64,000 nt of DNA, from contig JAPFFF010000059.1 in the NCBI GenBank assembly GCA_039105265.1, positions 434,001 to 498,000 on the forward strand, in the 5' to 3' direction. This DNA is from Tritrichomonas musculus. Lineage: Eukaryota > Parabasalia > Tritrichomonadida > Tritrichomonadidae. Position 1 is the first letter of the stretch. The number at the start of each line of letters is the position of its first letter. Shown piece by piece: positions 1 to 12,342 of the stretch. A model generated the notes under the pieces. The model worked only from the letters and a program-made list of their open reading frames with translations. It had not been told where the DNA came from and searched no databases. Both the position numbers and the translations under genes were made by a program.

Positions 1-1320
1 TGATGGCTGGTCAGACAAAAGGGGCCGGCGATATATTGGAATTGCAGCAAGGTTTATTGAATATAATGAAACGAGACATATTTTTCTAGCTCTTGCAGAT
101 ATTCCTGAAGTTCAACACACAGCAAACAATATACAAAAATGCATCAATGATGTGATACATTTTTATCAAATTGATTATCAGAAAATTGTTTCATTATCAA
201 GTGACTCGGCACCTGTAATGAGCAAAACCGCTGAAATTAAGGGTCTTCAATGGGATCCTTGTTTTATTCATTTACTTAATAACTGTGTCAGAGATTTCAT
301 AGCGAAACATGAAGATCTTAAAAACTTGTTAACAAAAGGAAATGTTTCTAGAACAAAAGAAGTATTTATTTCATTTTTGGAATGTAATAATGCGCCAATA
401 AGCAATATCAGCAAGTATTCTAAAACGAGATGGATGTCATGTGTCCAAACGATCGATTCAATTGTAAAACTAGAAGAATTTATCAAAAAATATCAAAGAA
501 AATACAATGATAAACTTTTTACTGAAATGGACTTTACTATTGCCAGATCAATACTACCATATTTATCTAGATTAAATGAAGCATATGAGTTTTTGCTAAA
601 GCAAGATGATACAGTATTTTCATCTGTATATTTCAAAGCTCTCAGTACAATTGTCAAATTAATATATAGAATAGATGAAGATAATCCTTTGATAACATTT
701 CAAATGCTAAAAGACATGTTAATTGAAACATTTCTAAATCCTGATAGAAAGTCATGCTGCAGGATTATGTATTCAATAATTTTAGATCAATCTCATTCAA
801 TTCCTAACTGGTTTCTTGAATCTGAAGAATATCAGATTTCTATAAATCATTTGTATGATGAAATTCTCAAAGTAATGCAAAGTGAAAACAGAAAAAAGTG
901 AAAAGCAATCACAATGATAAGATTAAAAATTCAAAATACGATTTTAGCAAGAGTTTTGCTGAAAACATGCAAAGTGATATTTCAGAAGATTGTACATCAG
1001 AAGTTGATTATGATGAATTAATGAATTTTATTGATAGCAAGGCAAAGAAATCAAAGAAAAATTTCTTTGATTACTGGTCATCTCCAAAAGCAAAAGTACG
1101 ATATCCAAATTTAACAGAATTTGCAAGATCGTTATTTATTCATTCTTTTACATCTTTATATATAGAAAGATGTTTTTCACGGTGTAAAAGAATACTAAAG
1201 TACGATAGATTAGCGATGACAAAAGAGCACGCTTCAATGATTGCAGTTTTAAAAATAAACTCTGAAATATTAGTTGAAATTTGTCACAGAGAATCAATTA
1301 ATTCACATAATATTAAATGA
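1..1320 (+). pseudogene. hAT-family transposase, 3' part, frameshifted
   Basis: The frame is open from base 2, so the gene begins upstream of the window. Visible hAT landmarks are DGWSD (first catalytic Asp region), the C-x2-H-x4-C-V-x-D zinc-like motif (CFIHLLNNCVRD), KTRW, and at the end the hATC dimerisation block with ERCFS and a conserved R-x-AMT-x-E segment. The reading frame breaks near 892-900 in an A-rich run: the first frame stops at 899-901 and the hATC part continues in another frame to the TGA at 1318-1320. hAT transposases cut and paste with 8-bp target duplications; this copy should be inactive unless the A-run is a sequencing error. No 3' terminal repeat is recognised before the next element at 1374. 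Host function is not implied. Confidence 0.85.
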
Positions 1321-1373
1321 TAGGCCATAGTAAAGAATTATAATTTTAGTTTTTTTTTTTTTATTTTAAATTA

Positions 1374-4300
1374 CAGGGTTGGACATGCAAAATGGGAAAG
1401 CCTCTCAATCTTCTCAATCCACTTTTTAAAAACTTTTTTTGAATACCCATTCAAACTGGTTATCGGCGTTTTTGTTTTTTCCCGCCAAAAATTGAATTAA
1501 TTGCCTTACTATTTGGGAAATTTTGAATAGAAAAATATGATTTTTCGATTTTTAAAAAAAGTATTATTTATAATGTTATTTATTTATTTTTTTAAAAAAT
1601 AATTAAGTTTATAGAAAAAATTTTGAGATATTTACATTTTATTTTAGTTTTTTAGATTTATTTTTTTGCCTTACTAAATGGGAATTTTGACACTCTAAAA
1701 TTGAATGGTTTTGCCTTTCTAAATGGGAAACTTTCTGAGGAAATTTTGCATGATTTAAAAATTTATTAATAACTCAATATATATTATGTTTCAAGAAACT
1801 TTATTCTTATAGTTTTAATTTATAATTAAGAGAAGGTTTTGTTGAAATGACGTTGATATTGAATTTTATGCGAGATTAAATATTCAAATATTTTGTATCT
1901 TTTTCAAAAAAAAGGTTTTAAAATATAACGTATTTCCAGAAATGCGCAAAAAATATACATTTTTCCAGAAATGCGTAAAAAATAAACGTTCGTTTTTTGT
2001 AAATGTTTTATTGTTTTTTAATTTTTCAAAATGCCTATTTATTTTCAATTGTTTTAATTATGATACTTAATAAATACATGCTCATATGAAATACATTAAC
2101 CATTTATTTCACTGATTGATGTTCTTTATACGGAAAAACAAGAAATTTTTATTTTTATTTTTTTTATAATAATTTTGACAAAATTTATTATCGCTCTGAC
2201 TGATAAGCTTTAAAGTTGTATAATATGATTTTATGAGGTTTAACTATTATTTATTAAAGAGTTGAGTTAGGGTCTTAAATGACGCATTGAAAAAAAAGAA
2301 AAACAAATATTACTGTTTGTTCATGAAGGATTATTAAAGTAAATCGTTTTTAAATCATTCCAACTTTTTAAACAATGTGTAAACAATTGTTTTGCTAATC
2401 AACTAGATTAAATTCTTAGAGTGTCAAGAAAAATTATGATGATCATTTATCCGAATGATCATTTTTTTTCCATGCATTTATTAAATTCAAGCATAATAAT
2501 TCGATCAATAATCAGGTAATTAAATCAAATATATATTGTATTTTTTCTGAAAATAAATATAACTACGACAATTATTGATCATTTTAAAATTTTTGTAATA
2601 TTGTGAAAAATATATAATATCAAATTTTATATTCTAAAATATATCACGAAAAAATAAATTTGAGAAAGGTAAAAACATTGTAACGCATCATAAATGAAGT
2701 TTTTTCTATATAAATAAAAAATTCAATAGTATTCAAAAAGTCAACTATTAAAATCAGTAAAAATCATTATTGAACCATTACTTAAACAAAACGCCATAAT
2801 TAATATTTTAATTGCATTGAGTATTATACATTTATTGCCAATAAAGGTCCTAATAAACAAATATAATTATATTTTTTTTAATTTTAAAGATTTTTTAGTC
2901 ATTTTTTTGGAATTTATGCTTTTCTTGATATTCCAATTAAAAATAGCTAATAAATATTTATTTAATACTCGTTGCTGATTTAAATTATTATGCTTGAATT
3001 TAATAAATGCATGGAAAAAAAATGATCATTCGGATAAATGATCATCATAATTTTTCTTGACACTCTAAGAATTTAATCTAGTTGATTAGCAAAACAATTG
3101 TTTACACATTGTTTAAAAAGTTGGAATGATTTAAAAACGATTTACTTTAATAATCCTTCATGAACAAACAGTAATATTTGTTTTTCTTTTTTTTCAATGC
3201 GTCATTTAAGACCCTAACTCAACTCTTTAATAAATAATAGTTAAACCTCATAAAATCATATTATACAACTTTAAAGCTTATCAGTCAGAGCGATAATAAA
3301 TTTTGTCAAAATTATTATAAAAAAAATAAAAATAAAAATTTCTTGTTTTTCCGTATAAAGAACATCAATCAGTGAAATAAATGGTTAATGTATTTCATAT
3401 GAGCATGTATTTATTAAGTATCATAATTAAAACAATTGAAAATAAATAGGCATTTTGAAAAATTAAAAAACAATAAAACATTTACAAAAAACGAACGTTT
3501 ATTTTTTACGCATTTCTGGAAAAATGTATATTTTTTGCGCATTTCTGGAAATACGTTACTTGCAAATATGAAGCTTGCGTTGAATTTCATTATTTAAAAA
3601 GTTATAAGTTATACAATGAACATTGTGTGCTTCTAATTTTAATTTTAAATAATAAGGAGTATTTTCATCGAATTTAGGACCTTTTATGCAATTTTATTCA
3701 AAGAGAAAATATGGCATCACATTTTGAGCAATAAAAAATAAAAGTTATTGAATAATTTCTTTTTAGCCTTCTTTTTGATTTTATAGATCACCATTATTAG
3801 TATACCATTGATCCTATTCCAAAATAAAGTCAGAAATACTTGTAGTTGCTCTTTTTCTTGTATCTATTTAAAACATAAAACGAATAAGGATCTTTAACTG
3901 TGTTTTAACTATACTTGAAAATTATTTATCTATATTACTATTATGATTCTTTGGTATTTTCATGCCTGATAAAGTTATTGGATCAAAATTCGCTTTTGGA
4001 GTAGGATTTTTAAACATTAAAATATCTATTTTCCAAATTGATTAAAAGTGAAACTTTTTCTGAGAAATTGCCTTTCTATTTGGGAAAGTTTGAATTGTAG
4101 ATCATTATTAAACAACATTATTCACATGCAACACAGTTGTTAAATAATTATGACAAGTAACATTACTTTTATTAAAATATATTCTCATTAAAATTTTCTT
4201 AAATAATATATTTTTTCAAAATAAAGATATCAGGTTAATCGTTTTAAATAATTTAAATAATATAATTATATATAAAAATCTATAAAATATTACATATATA

Positions 4301-4512
4301 ATTGACACTTAATTTTGTTTTACTATGCAATTTTTTGAGATATTAAAAAAATTAATGTATAATTTTCAGTATTCAAAGTTTCCCATTTAGTAAGGCAATT
4401 CTACAGAAAAAGTTTCAAGGTAATTTTACGCTATTGAAAAAAAATTGAATGAGATTGAATGAGTGATACTATTCAATTTTTTTTCAATTCCTATTTAGTA
4501 TGTCCAACCCTG
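1374..4512. mobile_element. TA-flanked DNA transposon (Tc1/mariner-like ends), non-autonomous, interrupted
   Basis: The ends are inverted copies of CAGGGTTGGACAT (1374-1386 and 4500-4512). Each is flanked by TA (1372-1373 and 4513-4514), the target duplication of the IS630/Tc1/mariner/pogo group. No transposase ORF is inside, so it is non-autonomous. A subterminal motif like GCCTTACTAAATGGGAA recurs at about 1503, 1668, 1713 and 4070 in direct orientation and at 4378-4395 inverted, which looks like a transposase-binding array. A second element (1928-3556) sits in the middle. Superfamily assignment rests on the TA and the termini only. Confidence 0.7.
1928..3556. mobile_element. Nested foldback/MITE-type element with ~574-bp inverted arms
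   Basis: The left arm (1928-2501) and right arm (2983-3556) are near-perfect reverse complements. The pairing sum stays constant at both ends and in the middle, so there are no length differences. The arms surround a 481-bp AT-rich core without a gene. Ends are ACGTATTTCC, flanked by TA on both sides (1926-1927, 3557-3558). Each arm begins with two copies of TTTCCAGAAATGCG (1933-1946 and 1962-1975 on the left). It lies inside the 1374-4512 element and is therefore younger. No ORF longer than about 60 codons is present. Confidence 0.8.
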
Positions 4513-4514
4513 TA

Positions 4515-5346
4515 ATAAGTAATATTTAAAAGTTGATCAATGAAAAAACAGAAAAAAATAAATATTTGTTTAATGTATAACAAAAAAAATGTATTGATCA
4601 TAATATAACATAAAAACAAATAAAATTTCGAGATATTTTGTGTACAAAATCTATTTTATACAAAAAAATAAAATAAAAAATAATCGTTACCAACTTTTTC
4701 AAAAGGCGATCTTAACAAAAAACATAAAAAAAATATTCAAAAAAAAGAGGAAAAGAAATGGTTTAGAAAAAAAAGAATGGTATTTATTAGAAGTATTCCC
4801 TACACGATAAAAGATCCTTTTCTTTCGAAAGAATTTGATCAATAACTATATGCATTAAAAAATTGTTATATATTTGTCTCAAGTTTTTTCGTAACTTTTA
4901 CGTAACAAGCACCGTAAATATATTACATTGAAATAGTTATCGTAGGAGGTAGTATAAAAAGTAATCGGCTGACTAAGATTGTTAAAACATAATAAAAAGT
5001 CGCATTACAGTGTATATGGACAATAAAGATTGGAAAAAAATAAAGTATCAGCTTTTTGCACCTTTTTAAGTCTCTGAAATTGAGTTTTTGTATTCACTAT
5101 TGAAGCTCTGTTTTGAAACAATAAAAATGATTGTCCGGCCCAATATGATTTTTCAACCATTTTACACCTTTTTTTTTAAATAGTAAAACAAAAACATAAA
5201 ATATAATTTATTATTAATAACAATAAATAAAAAACTAAAAATTAAATACACTTTAAATTTATATTTGTTTGAGAGATTTATCATGAATTTACAAAGATAA
5301 ATCAAAAATTTACAAATATTTTTTAACCGAAAATTACATATGTATT
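4515..5346. other. AT-rich spacer without recognisable gene
   Basis: Homopolymer A/T runs and short open frames only. The 67-codon open frame on the minus strand near the end (5162-5365) is low-complexity and runs into the next MITE, so I do not call it a gene. Confidence 0.6.
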
Positions 5347-5348
5347 TA

Positions 5349-5510
5349 CATAAAGTCGGATTCAAAAGGCTTGGGACAAACTTTTTGAAAACGACAAGGT
5401 CAAATTTATAAATCTTTTAGGTCAATTTGTCCCTAGCTGAATGAATTTTTTTCTGAGAAACATTGAAAAAAATTGAATGTTGTCCCAAGCATTTTGAATC
5501 CGACTTTATG
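5349..5510. mobile_element. 162-bp MITE with TA target duplication
   Basis: The termini CATAAAGTCGGATTCAAAA (5349 inward) and the matching inverted copy ending at 5510 extend about 30 bp each, through GCTTGGGACAA, with one mismatch. Flanking TA dinucleotides lie at 5347-5348 and 5511-5512. The interior is a short AT-rich loop. This is the shape of a mariner-type MITE; the parent element is not in the window. Confidence 0.75.
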
Positions 5511-5512
5511 TA

Positions 5513-6690
5513 ATTTCTATCGTCCTGTGTAATTACATTGTATATACAAAAAGTAAAGATTAATTTTGCGATTATTTTAAATCATAATTGCTATTTATTT
5601 GCTTATATTACCTTTTAATGCAAAAATATATATAAAAAAAATACTAAAATGATAATTTTTAATTTTATAGGTATAATTGTGAAGAAATAGTCAAAATTTC
5701 TCCAAAACGATCAAAAATTTTACAAAAATGATTAACCAAAATTTTTTTTGATAAAAGCCTATTTAGATTTTTTAAAAAATCAAAAATTATAATGTATTTA
5801 AATAAAAAGCAATATCAATCAAACTTATTTAAAAATGCCTTCAAAATAAATATAAAAATTATAACAAAATAAATTCATATTCTAATTAAAAACATTGTGT
5901 CGCATTTCTGATTATATTGAGCTTATCCGTAATATTTAATGTAAATATTAAATGCATATCCATTTTTTATAGATTTAAACACAATTCAAATTTGATTGAT
6001 AAAAATAATTTTTGAAACATATTTCAGCTTTTTTTTATCTCAATTAACAAAATTTTGAAAATGATTTAATGGTGAGAGGAAAAAGAATTATCAAAAATAT
6101 CTCAGAGGACAAAATATAAATTTTAAAATGTCATTATTTAAACTGTGGTATGACATTTTGATTCTAGACAAGGTGGGCTTGTAATTCAAAGTTGATAGGC
6201 CGTCAAGAATCAACGATCAGGAATTTTATGTCAAGGTATAATTAAAACCCTACACTTGAGATCAAAAGAGGACATCCTGTCAAATCATTGAAATCTCTTT
6301 AAAAGATGGAGATTGTATTTTCTGGCTATGCGAAACATCTATTAAAAAAGCTTTAAACGAAGAAATTATTTTTTCTTAATTAAGATTCCTGTTCCATTTC
6401 TGAGAGAAATTTTGCGAATGAACAAAACTATATTCTTCTGATATATCACTAGTTTCCAAACAGATCAACCACTTATTATAATCGTTGATTAATCATTCGT
6501 GATGGTTGATCTGGGAAAAAAGTGCTTTTTCTCTCTAGATCATTTTACACTCTCGATAAACATACCACATGTGTAATGGCCTATGGGAATTTGGCCTAAT
6601 GGATAATAAGCAAAGGTCATCCGTTGTCCAAAACTAATGAATGCAGAAAAATATATCAAAATGATGCACTAAAATGATATTATTTCCAAT
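5513..6690. other. AT-rich spacer with one clear hairpin
   Basis: No gene is seen. An 11-bp stem (CAGATCAACCA near 6460 and its reverse complement near 6502) encloses about 32 bases. The last few hundred bases have more balanced composition and may already belong to the decayed flank of the Maverick that follows. Confidence 0.5.
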
Positions 6691-8152
6691 TTAAACACTC
6701 GATTTGGGCAAATGTGATTGTATGACCTTGTTAATATGTATGTTATTCTGTTCAGATGATGCGTTTTGACCATGTAAATACAGATGCTCCAAATTGAGGT
6801 AAGTTGTAATGATCGTTGATTGGTTTAATTCTCTTGACCAATATCTTTGATGAGTCATTGACTTCAATAGAATAGATGTAAGAAATGACTCTACCTTGGT
6901 TAACTTCCTTAACTTCATCTGTAACAACTTGAATTGTATTCTCCAATGACTCATCAAAGACATTGGTCCAGAGAATCCTTATATTGAGCAGAGTAGCAAC
7001 TTGATTGTCTTCTCTAATTGTTTGCACTTTGATTTGCATCTCAATATCAAGTTGAATTGTGTTTTGATTGATGTATTGAAGTCATTATTAAGGTAGCAAC
7101 CACAAGTAAATTTATAGTTGAAATCACAAGCATCTATTAAGTCAATCAATGCTTTCTTATTATCGTAGTAGTAATAAGTGGTATCATTGTACTTGTATAT
7201 TTGACCAAACCTATATGGATTCTATGACTTTGTCGTGATAGATTTGATATTGATCTCAATAAAGAATATTCTTGAGTTGAACATGTTTTGCAATTAATAA
7301 TGTGACCTCTGGTTGCCTTTAAGAATTGCACTATTGATTGACATAGCTGATGGATACAAACTAACGGCATACAAAATTTGAATCTTACTTTCAGCATAAT
7401 GTTTTTCATTATTAGCTGTCATAATACATTCACCATAAACTCAAAGTAGGATGAAGTTGGTGGCTTCACATATATTTTGAAGCAATCATTGAAGCATATA
7501 TATATAAGCGTGAAATGGTAATCCACGGCACAGATGGATTTAAATTGATGAGTATAGAAGAACATGTTTTTTGTTTTCGAATATCTCTATCATTGACATT
7601 CTTATGTGTATTAATACTTGTTTGCTTTCGATGTCTAAACTCTCTTTTTATTAACTTAGTAGACAATGGAGGTCAATTTATGATAATAGCTATTTTAAGT
7701 ATCATCTTATTAGGAATAGAGTAAACTTCATGATATATAGAGTATCGCAATAAATCAAGTGATTCGACGGGATTAAATATGGAAAGAAGGTACTATCAGG
7801 AGTATCACGAAAAGTATCAGCTGTTTCAATCACTTCATCTTTACCATTATGTTTCTCAGTGAATATTGTCTTACCATCTTTCTTAGATGATTTGACCAAT
7901 TTTACAGCAAATCTAACTGAAATGTAATCAAAACTAATTGACCCCAGATCATTATCAGAAATAAATGATTCAAATGTTTAAAATTCAATGATTCTTCCTC
8001 TACAAGTATGTTCGGATTATTATCCTTATCTTGAGGAGGAAATAAGGTTAATATGAAACAGTTTTATAGAATTGTTGGCCTAAGGAGAGAGGGATAAAAT
8101 CCCGATATAATTAAGTAAATATTATCCCAAACAAAATAAGTCAATAAAAAAA

Positions 8153-10566
8153 ATGGTAGACACAAAAAAGTTCAAAATACCTAACAGAACACATAATATG
8201 TGCATTAACGGTCAGCACTTCTTCATCGAGGAAGTAACTCCTTTCAGCAACTACTATATAAAACATCTGAGAGAAGTAAAAGAGAATATGTATAACAAAG
8301 AAACAAAGGATAAGAAAGTAATACCTGGTAGAACATTCATTAAGGCATCAAATCTGGTCAGAGAGCTCATGAAACAAGGCTTCTTCCAACACATCAACTG
8401 GGGCCAGTATATGATACTCAATACGATATACTATAAAGAAATAGAAAAGGACATGAATTAGATATCGTTAGAGTACAATCCAGAGTTCTGTACGCAACTC
8501 ATAGAACCGAAAGTATATAAGAAACAGAAAGATAAAACGCCACCGTCATACTGGTATGCAGACTTCGAAGCAGACGTAAGTGGTGATATTCACGTGCCGT
8601 TTATGTGTGTCGTACAGGACATGAAAGGAACAGAAAAGTACTCTAGAGTATTCAAAGGCAGAGACTGTAATGTACAGATGTTAAACTATCTTCCAGATGG
8701 TGCTGTTGTGTACTTCCATAACCTCGTATACGATATCAGAATGTTTGCCGGTTTCGGCATTACATCTTCTATCATTAAGGGCGCAAAGACCATGAAAGCA
8801 AAAATCATCTACAAAGGAAAGAAGATAACATTTAAGGATTCCTATCCGGTTATTCCCAGTAAGCTCAGTGATTTCCCAAAGATGTTCGGTATTAAAGGTG
8901 TAAAGAAAGAACTGTTTCCGTATAAATACTACACACTTGAACGACTCGAATCAGGTGCAATAGGAATCATATCTGAAGCAGGAATGAATGAAGATAGGGT
9001 CTGGAAGGAGGATGACTGCAAGATATTTAACTAGAACATAGATAGCATAGAAGGATGCAGGAAAGGCGAGAATGAATTCGATATGTGGCTTTATTGTTCA
9101 TTCTACTGCAAACAAGATGTCAACATCTTACGTCAAGGCTTCAACAAGTTCCGTAACGACTTCAAGAAAGAATTCAATATCGACCCGTTCGAGTTCGTTA
9201 GTATCTCATCACTGGCCAATGAAGTCTTCAACAGGCGTGTATACTATCCCAATAAGAACTTGTACAAAGTCGGTGGAATAGTCAGAAAGTTTTACTCTCA
9301 AGCTGTCTATGGTGGAAGATGTATGACTGCATACAATAAGAAATGGCACACAACGAAACCATTAAGTGACTTCGATGCTGTCAGTTTATACCCTAGTGCA
9401 ATGGCTGAATGTTATACCGTTGAAGGTCTACCAGAAGTAATACCAGAGGATAAGCTTAATATGGAATTCTTATCGAGACAGGGAGCGTACATAGTAGAAA
9501 TCAGAATAACTAAAGTGAATAAACATTATGCATTCCCATTGATAGTCAGAAAGACACCTGATGGACTAAACCTGAATGAAGACAAGTTAGAGCCTGATGA
9601 AAACCTTACTATGGTCGTAGATAATATCATGTTAGAGGACCTTATAGAGTTCCAGAAGATAGAATTCGAGTTCGTTCGCGGTTACTACTGGGCAGGAAAG
9701 AGAGATTAGAGCATCCAGATAGTAATCAAAGAGATATTCAATAAGAGGCTTGAATACAAACAACAAGGCAATCCATTACAGAACATCTATAAGTTAATCA
9801 TGAATTCTTGCTATGGAAAGACAATACAGAAACCAATAGAGTTCGAGCATAGATACGTCCGTGAAGGAGACGATTTCGATAAATTCTGGATGAGGCATTA
9901 TACGAGTATCATAGAAGCAACGAAACTAAACAATAGTGACAGATACGACATAAAGGTACGTAAACCAATCGATAAAGACTTCAACTTCAGCCTGTTAGGA
10001 ATCCAGATATTGAGCATGCCCAAGAGAATAATGAATCGTGTAATGTGCCTTTCATACGATATTGGCTGTCATATCTACTACCAAGATACAGATTCAATAC
10101 ACATTGAAGTAGAAGACTTAAGCAGGCTTACTGCTGCATTCAAAGAGAAATATGGCCGAGAGCTTATCGGTTCCCAGTTGGGGCAATTCCACTCAGATTT
10201 TCCGACAATAAACGGTCATGATGAAATACCTAAGGCTGTAGAATCAATGTTCCTCATGAAGAAACTCTACATCGATAAACTTACAGATTCTACAGGCAGG
10301 TAGATTATATGATACGTGGTAAAGGGCTAACATGGAATTCTATTAAGCATGCCTGTGAGACTAAGTTTGGTGGTCACTATATGGCTCTATATAAGCACCT
10401 GTATGAAGGCAATGAACAAACCTTTGATTTAACCAAAGGCCAACCATGCTTCAAGATGAATGCAGACTTTACAGTAAGCACAGTGAAAGCATTCCTAAGA
10501 AAGACAAAAACAATTTACCAGGAAGGTAACAGGGATGAATACTTTCAGTATTTACTTCGTTCATAA
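8153..10566 (+). pseudogene. Maverick protein-primed DNA polymerase B, broken
   Basis: The pattern of a protein-primed family B polymerase (DNA_pol_B_2) is clear: an exonuclease I motif with DFEAD, an exonuclease II-like region with YFHNLVYD, then polymerase motif A (SLYPS), motif B (NSCYGK) and motif C (YQDTDS), in the expected order over about 800 codons. In Mavericks this enzyme replicates the element using a terminal protein. The copy carries roughly five breaks and should be treated as a fossil. It is followed after about 50 bp by the convergent integrase gene, the arrangement usual for these elements. Confidence 0.85.
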
Positions 10567-10615
10567 GCTTCGCTATACTCTGCTATATAGGCTGCAACTT
10601 CCACCTAGACACACT

Positions 10616-12043
10616 CTATAGTTCATCGTTGTAATTATTTTTGACCACGTATAAGCCTTCAGTGAATGCAATCACTTCATTGTCACCTGGCTGTACAATA
10701 CTGCGTCTTTTATTCATTGTATCTTTTTCGTTGTAGACCTTTACTTTTGTTCCATTAGGGATATAAAAGTTTGGTCTTGCACGAATCATGTAATTCTCTT
10801 GTGCTATACGTCTTACTATTAAGTCTTCCAGTTCGATATCTGAATGAGCTTGAGCAGGGCTTACAGGGAATCCTGCATATTTACTTAATGTGCTATGAGG
10901 AGCGTTATTGTACTGTGATACAAGCATTTCCATTATTTCTGGTGTTATTACATCAACTTCCATGTTGTATGCCATATCCCTTAATGTTCTTATCACTCTA
11001 TCCATAATGGCAAGTGCACCGTGAAGCGGTTCGGTTTTATCATTAAGCTTCCTTTTTGTCTTCATGAATGGCGGATACTGAACCTTTTTCTGCCTAGGAA
11101 CCGGCCAGTAATCGACAATATTATGTTTATCTAAAAAGCCAGTCGCTGCGGGAGACCAGAAACTTTTCTCTAAATCGCCGTATAAGTGCCTGAAAATAAT
11201 ACCCTGCTGATAGAACCTTTCCATTGCTAATATGAAAGAACGTGACGATTTCACATTTACTTTCCCATACGAGTTCGTAGCGGCATTTATAACCTTATTC
11301 ATTAGTTGTGCGTAGAGGAAACGAGTATTAATGTTTATCGCTAACAAATAACAAAATGAAGCCTTTTTGTTGCTGGAGGGAATAATTCCTCTATCCTCGA
11401 ACATTATATCGATGATATAGGAATGACACGCTCCTGTTTTATGTAGTTGGTAACATTTTCGATTTCGCTTCAATGGAAAAGATGTAGTGAAAGGTGTTTT
11501 GTTTATGTTTAATGTACCAAACTGTTGCCTTAGTGATTCTGCTTTTTGTTTACTCTTAAACCCTATTACTGTGCCTGGAGTGAATCTATATTGTTGCTGT
11601 AAATCTCTATATTGTCTTGTTGCAAAGTTAAAAATACCAGATACATAATCTTCTCCAACAGATTCCAATCGTATGGCCGTCATGACCTTTATTATTTCCA
11701 TTATTGCCTCTGGTGGTATCTTATTGTTCGTTGTTGTATTTATATCTGCTATAAGTGCTTGCCTGTTAGTTGGCTGTGCTATTTTACTTAAACAGCTTCT
11801 TAACAGAATCATTAGACGATTATATTCGATTATAGTTAATGTGGGAGCAATGGCTTTTATGAGCTCGAACAATCTATCTGTAAGTTCCATTATGAGCTCG
11901 TTCTCGTCATCCAATTCTGTATTATCGATATAGTTATACATTTGATACGCCTTAGATATCTTCAATCCCTTAGCTGTCCCTATCATGTCTTCATCTTGCT
12001 CCTCTAGTGATTCCCTTTCTGACTCAGCTGTTTCTTTATAGAA
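10616..12043 (-). CDS. Maverick retroviral-type integrase (rve family)
   Basis: About 475 codons, apparently whole. The open frame reaches back to 12151, but that upstream start would overlap the small ORF on the other strand, so I prefer the Met at 12043. An acidic, helical N-terminal part is followed by a DDE-type integrase core, from the HSYIIDIMFED strand through the HLYGDLEKSFW region to a VIRTLRDM helix, and a short basic C-terminal beta segment. In Mavericks the integrase inserts the element and generates short target duplications. It is convergent with the polymerase remnant. Codon use is less AT-biased than in the host genes around it. Confidence 0.8.
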   Translation of the reverse strand, partial: FYKETAESERESLEEQDEDMIGTAKGLKISKAYQMYNYIDNTELDDENELIMELTDRLFELIKAIAPTLTIIEYNRLMILLRSCLSKIAQPTNRQALIADINTTTNNKIPPEAIMEIIKVMTAIRLESVGEDYVSGIFNFATRQYRDLQQQYRFTPGTVIGFKSKQKAESLRQQFGTLNINKTPFTTSFPLKRNRKCYQLHKTGACHSYIIDIMFEDRGIIPSSNKKASFCYLLAININTRFLYAQLMNKVINAATNSYGKVNVKSSRSFILAMERFYQQGIIFRHLYGDLEKSFWSPAATGFLDKHNIVDYWPVPRQKKVQYPPFMKTKRKLNDKTEPLHGALAIMDRVIRTLRDMAYNMEVDVITPEIMEMLVSQYNNAPHSTLSKYAGFPVSPAQAHSDIELEDLIVRRIAQENYMIRARPNFYIPNGTKVKVYNEKDTMNKRRSIVQPGDNEVIAFTEGLYVVKNNYNDEL

Positions 12044-12075
12044 CATTTCAGCATCGTAAAAGAAACTTTTTCCGC

Positions 12076-12342
12076 ATGGAAAAGAGCATGACCGAAGGAT
12101 TTGCGACTGCAAGGAGCATGACCGAAAACCATTTAGCAACAAGAAAGCCATACCAGAAAAAAACTTTTGCTACAGATACATTAGCGAGAATTAACTGGAG
12201 ATTAAAGTATTATCGTAGAGTTCTCAATAATGCTGATAACCGAAAGGATGAACGGTACATAGAGAAGATACAAAAGAAGTATGACAGAGACATGAGAGTA
12301 AGAAGCTTACTGAAAAAAGCTGTAAGCCACTTGTATGAGTAA
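12076..12342 (+). CDS. Small basic ORF of the Maverick element
   Basis: An 88-residue, Lys/Arg-rich, helical protein starting at ATG 12076, 32 bp from and divergent to the integrase start. An upstream non-ATG extension to 12007 is open but would run into the integrase gene. The N-terminal part repeats a short phrase (SMTE), mirrored in the DNA by two copies of AGCATGACCGAA. I do not recognise the family. Divergence from the integrase suggests it is an element gene rather than a host gene. Whether it is expressed is unknown. Confidence 0.5.
   Translation: MEKSMTEGFATARSMTENHLATRKPYQKKTFATDTLARINWRLKYYRRVLNNADNRKDERYIEKIQKKYDRDMRVRSLLKKAVSHLYE

Noticed and set aside
7515-7724. 69-codon + strand ORF inside the decayed left part of the Maverick
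   Set aside because: Low-complexity hydrophobic translation opposite other remnants, with no family features.
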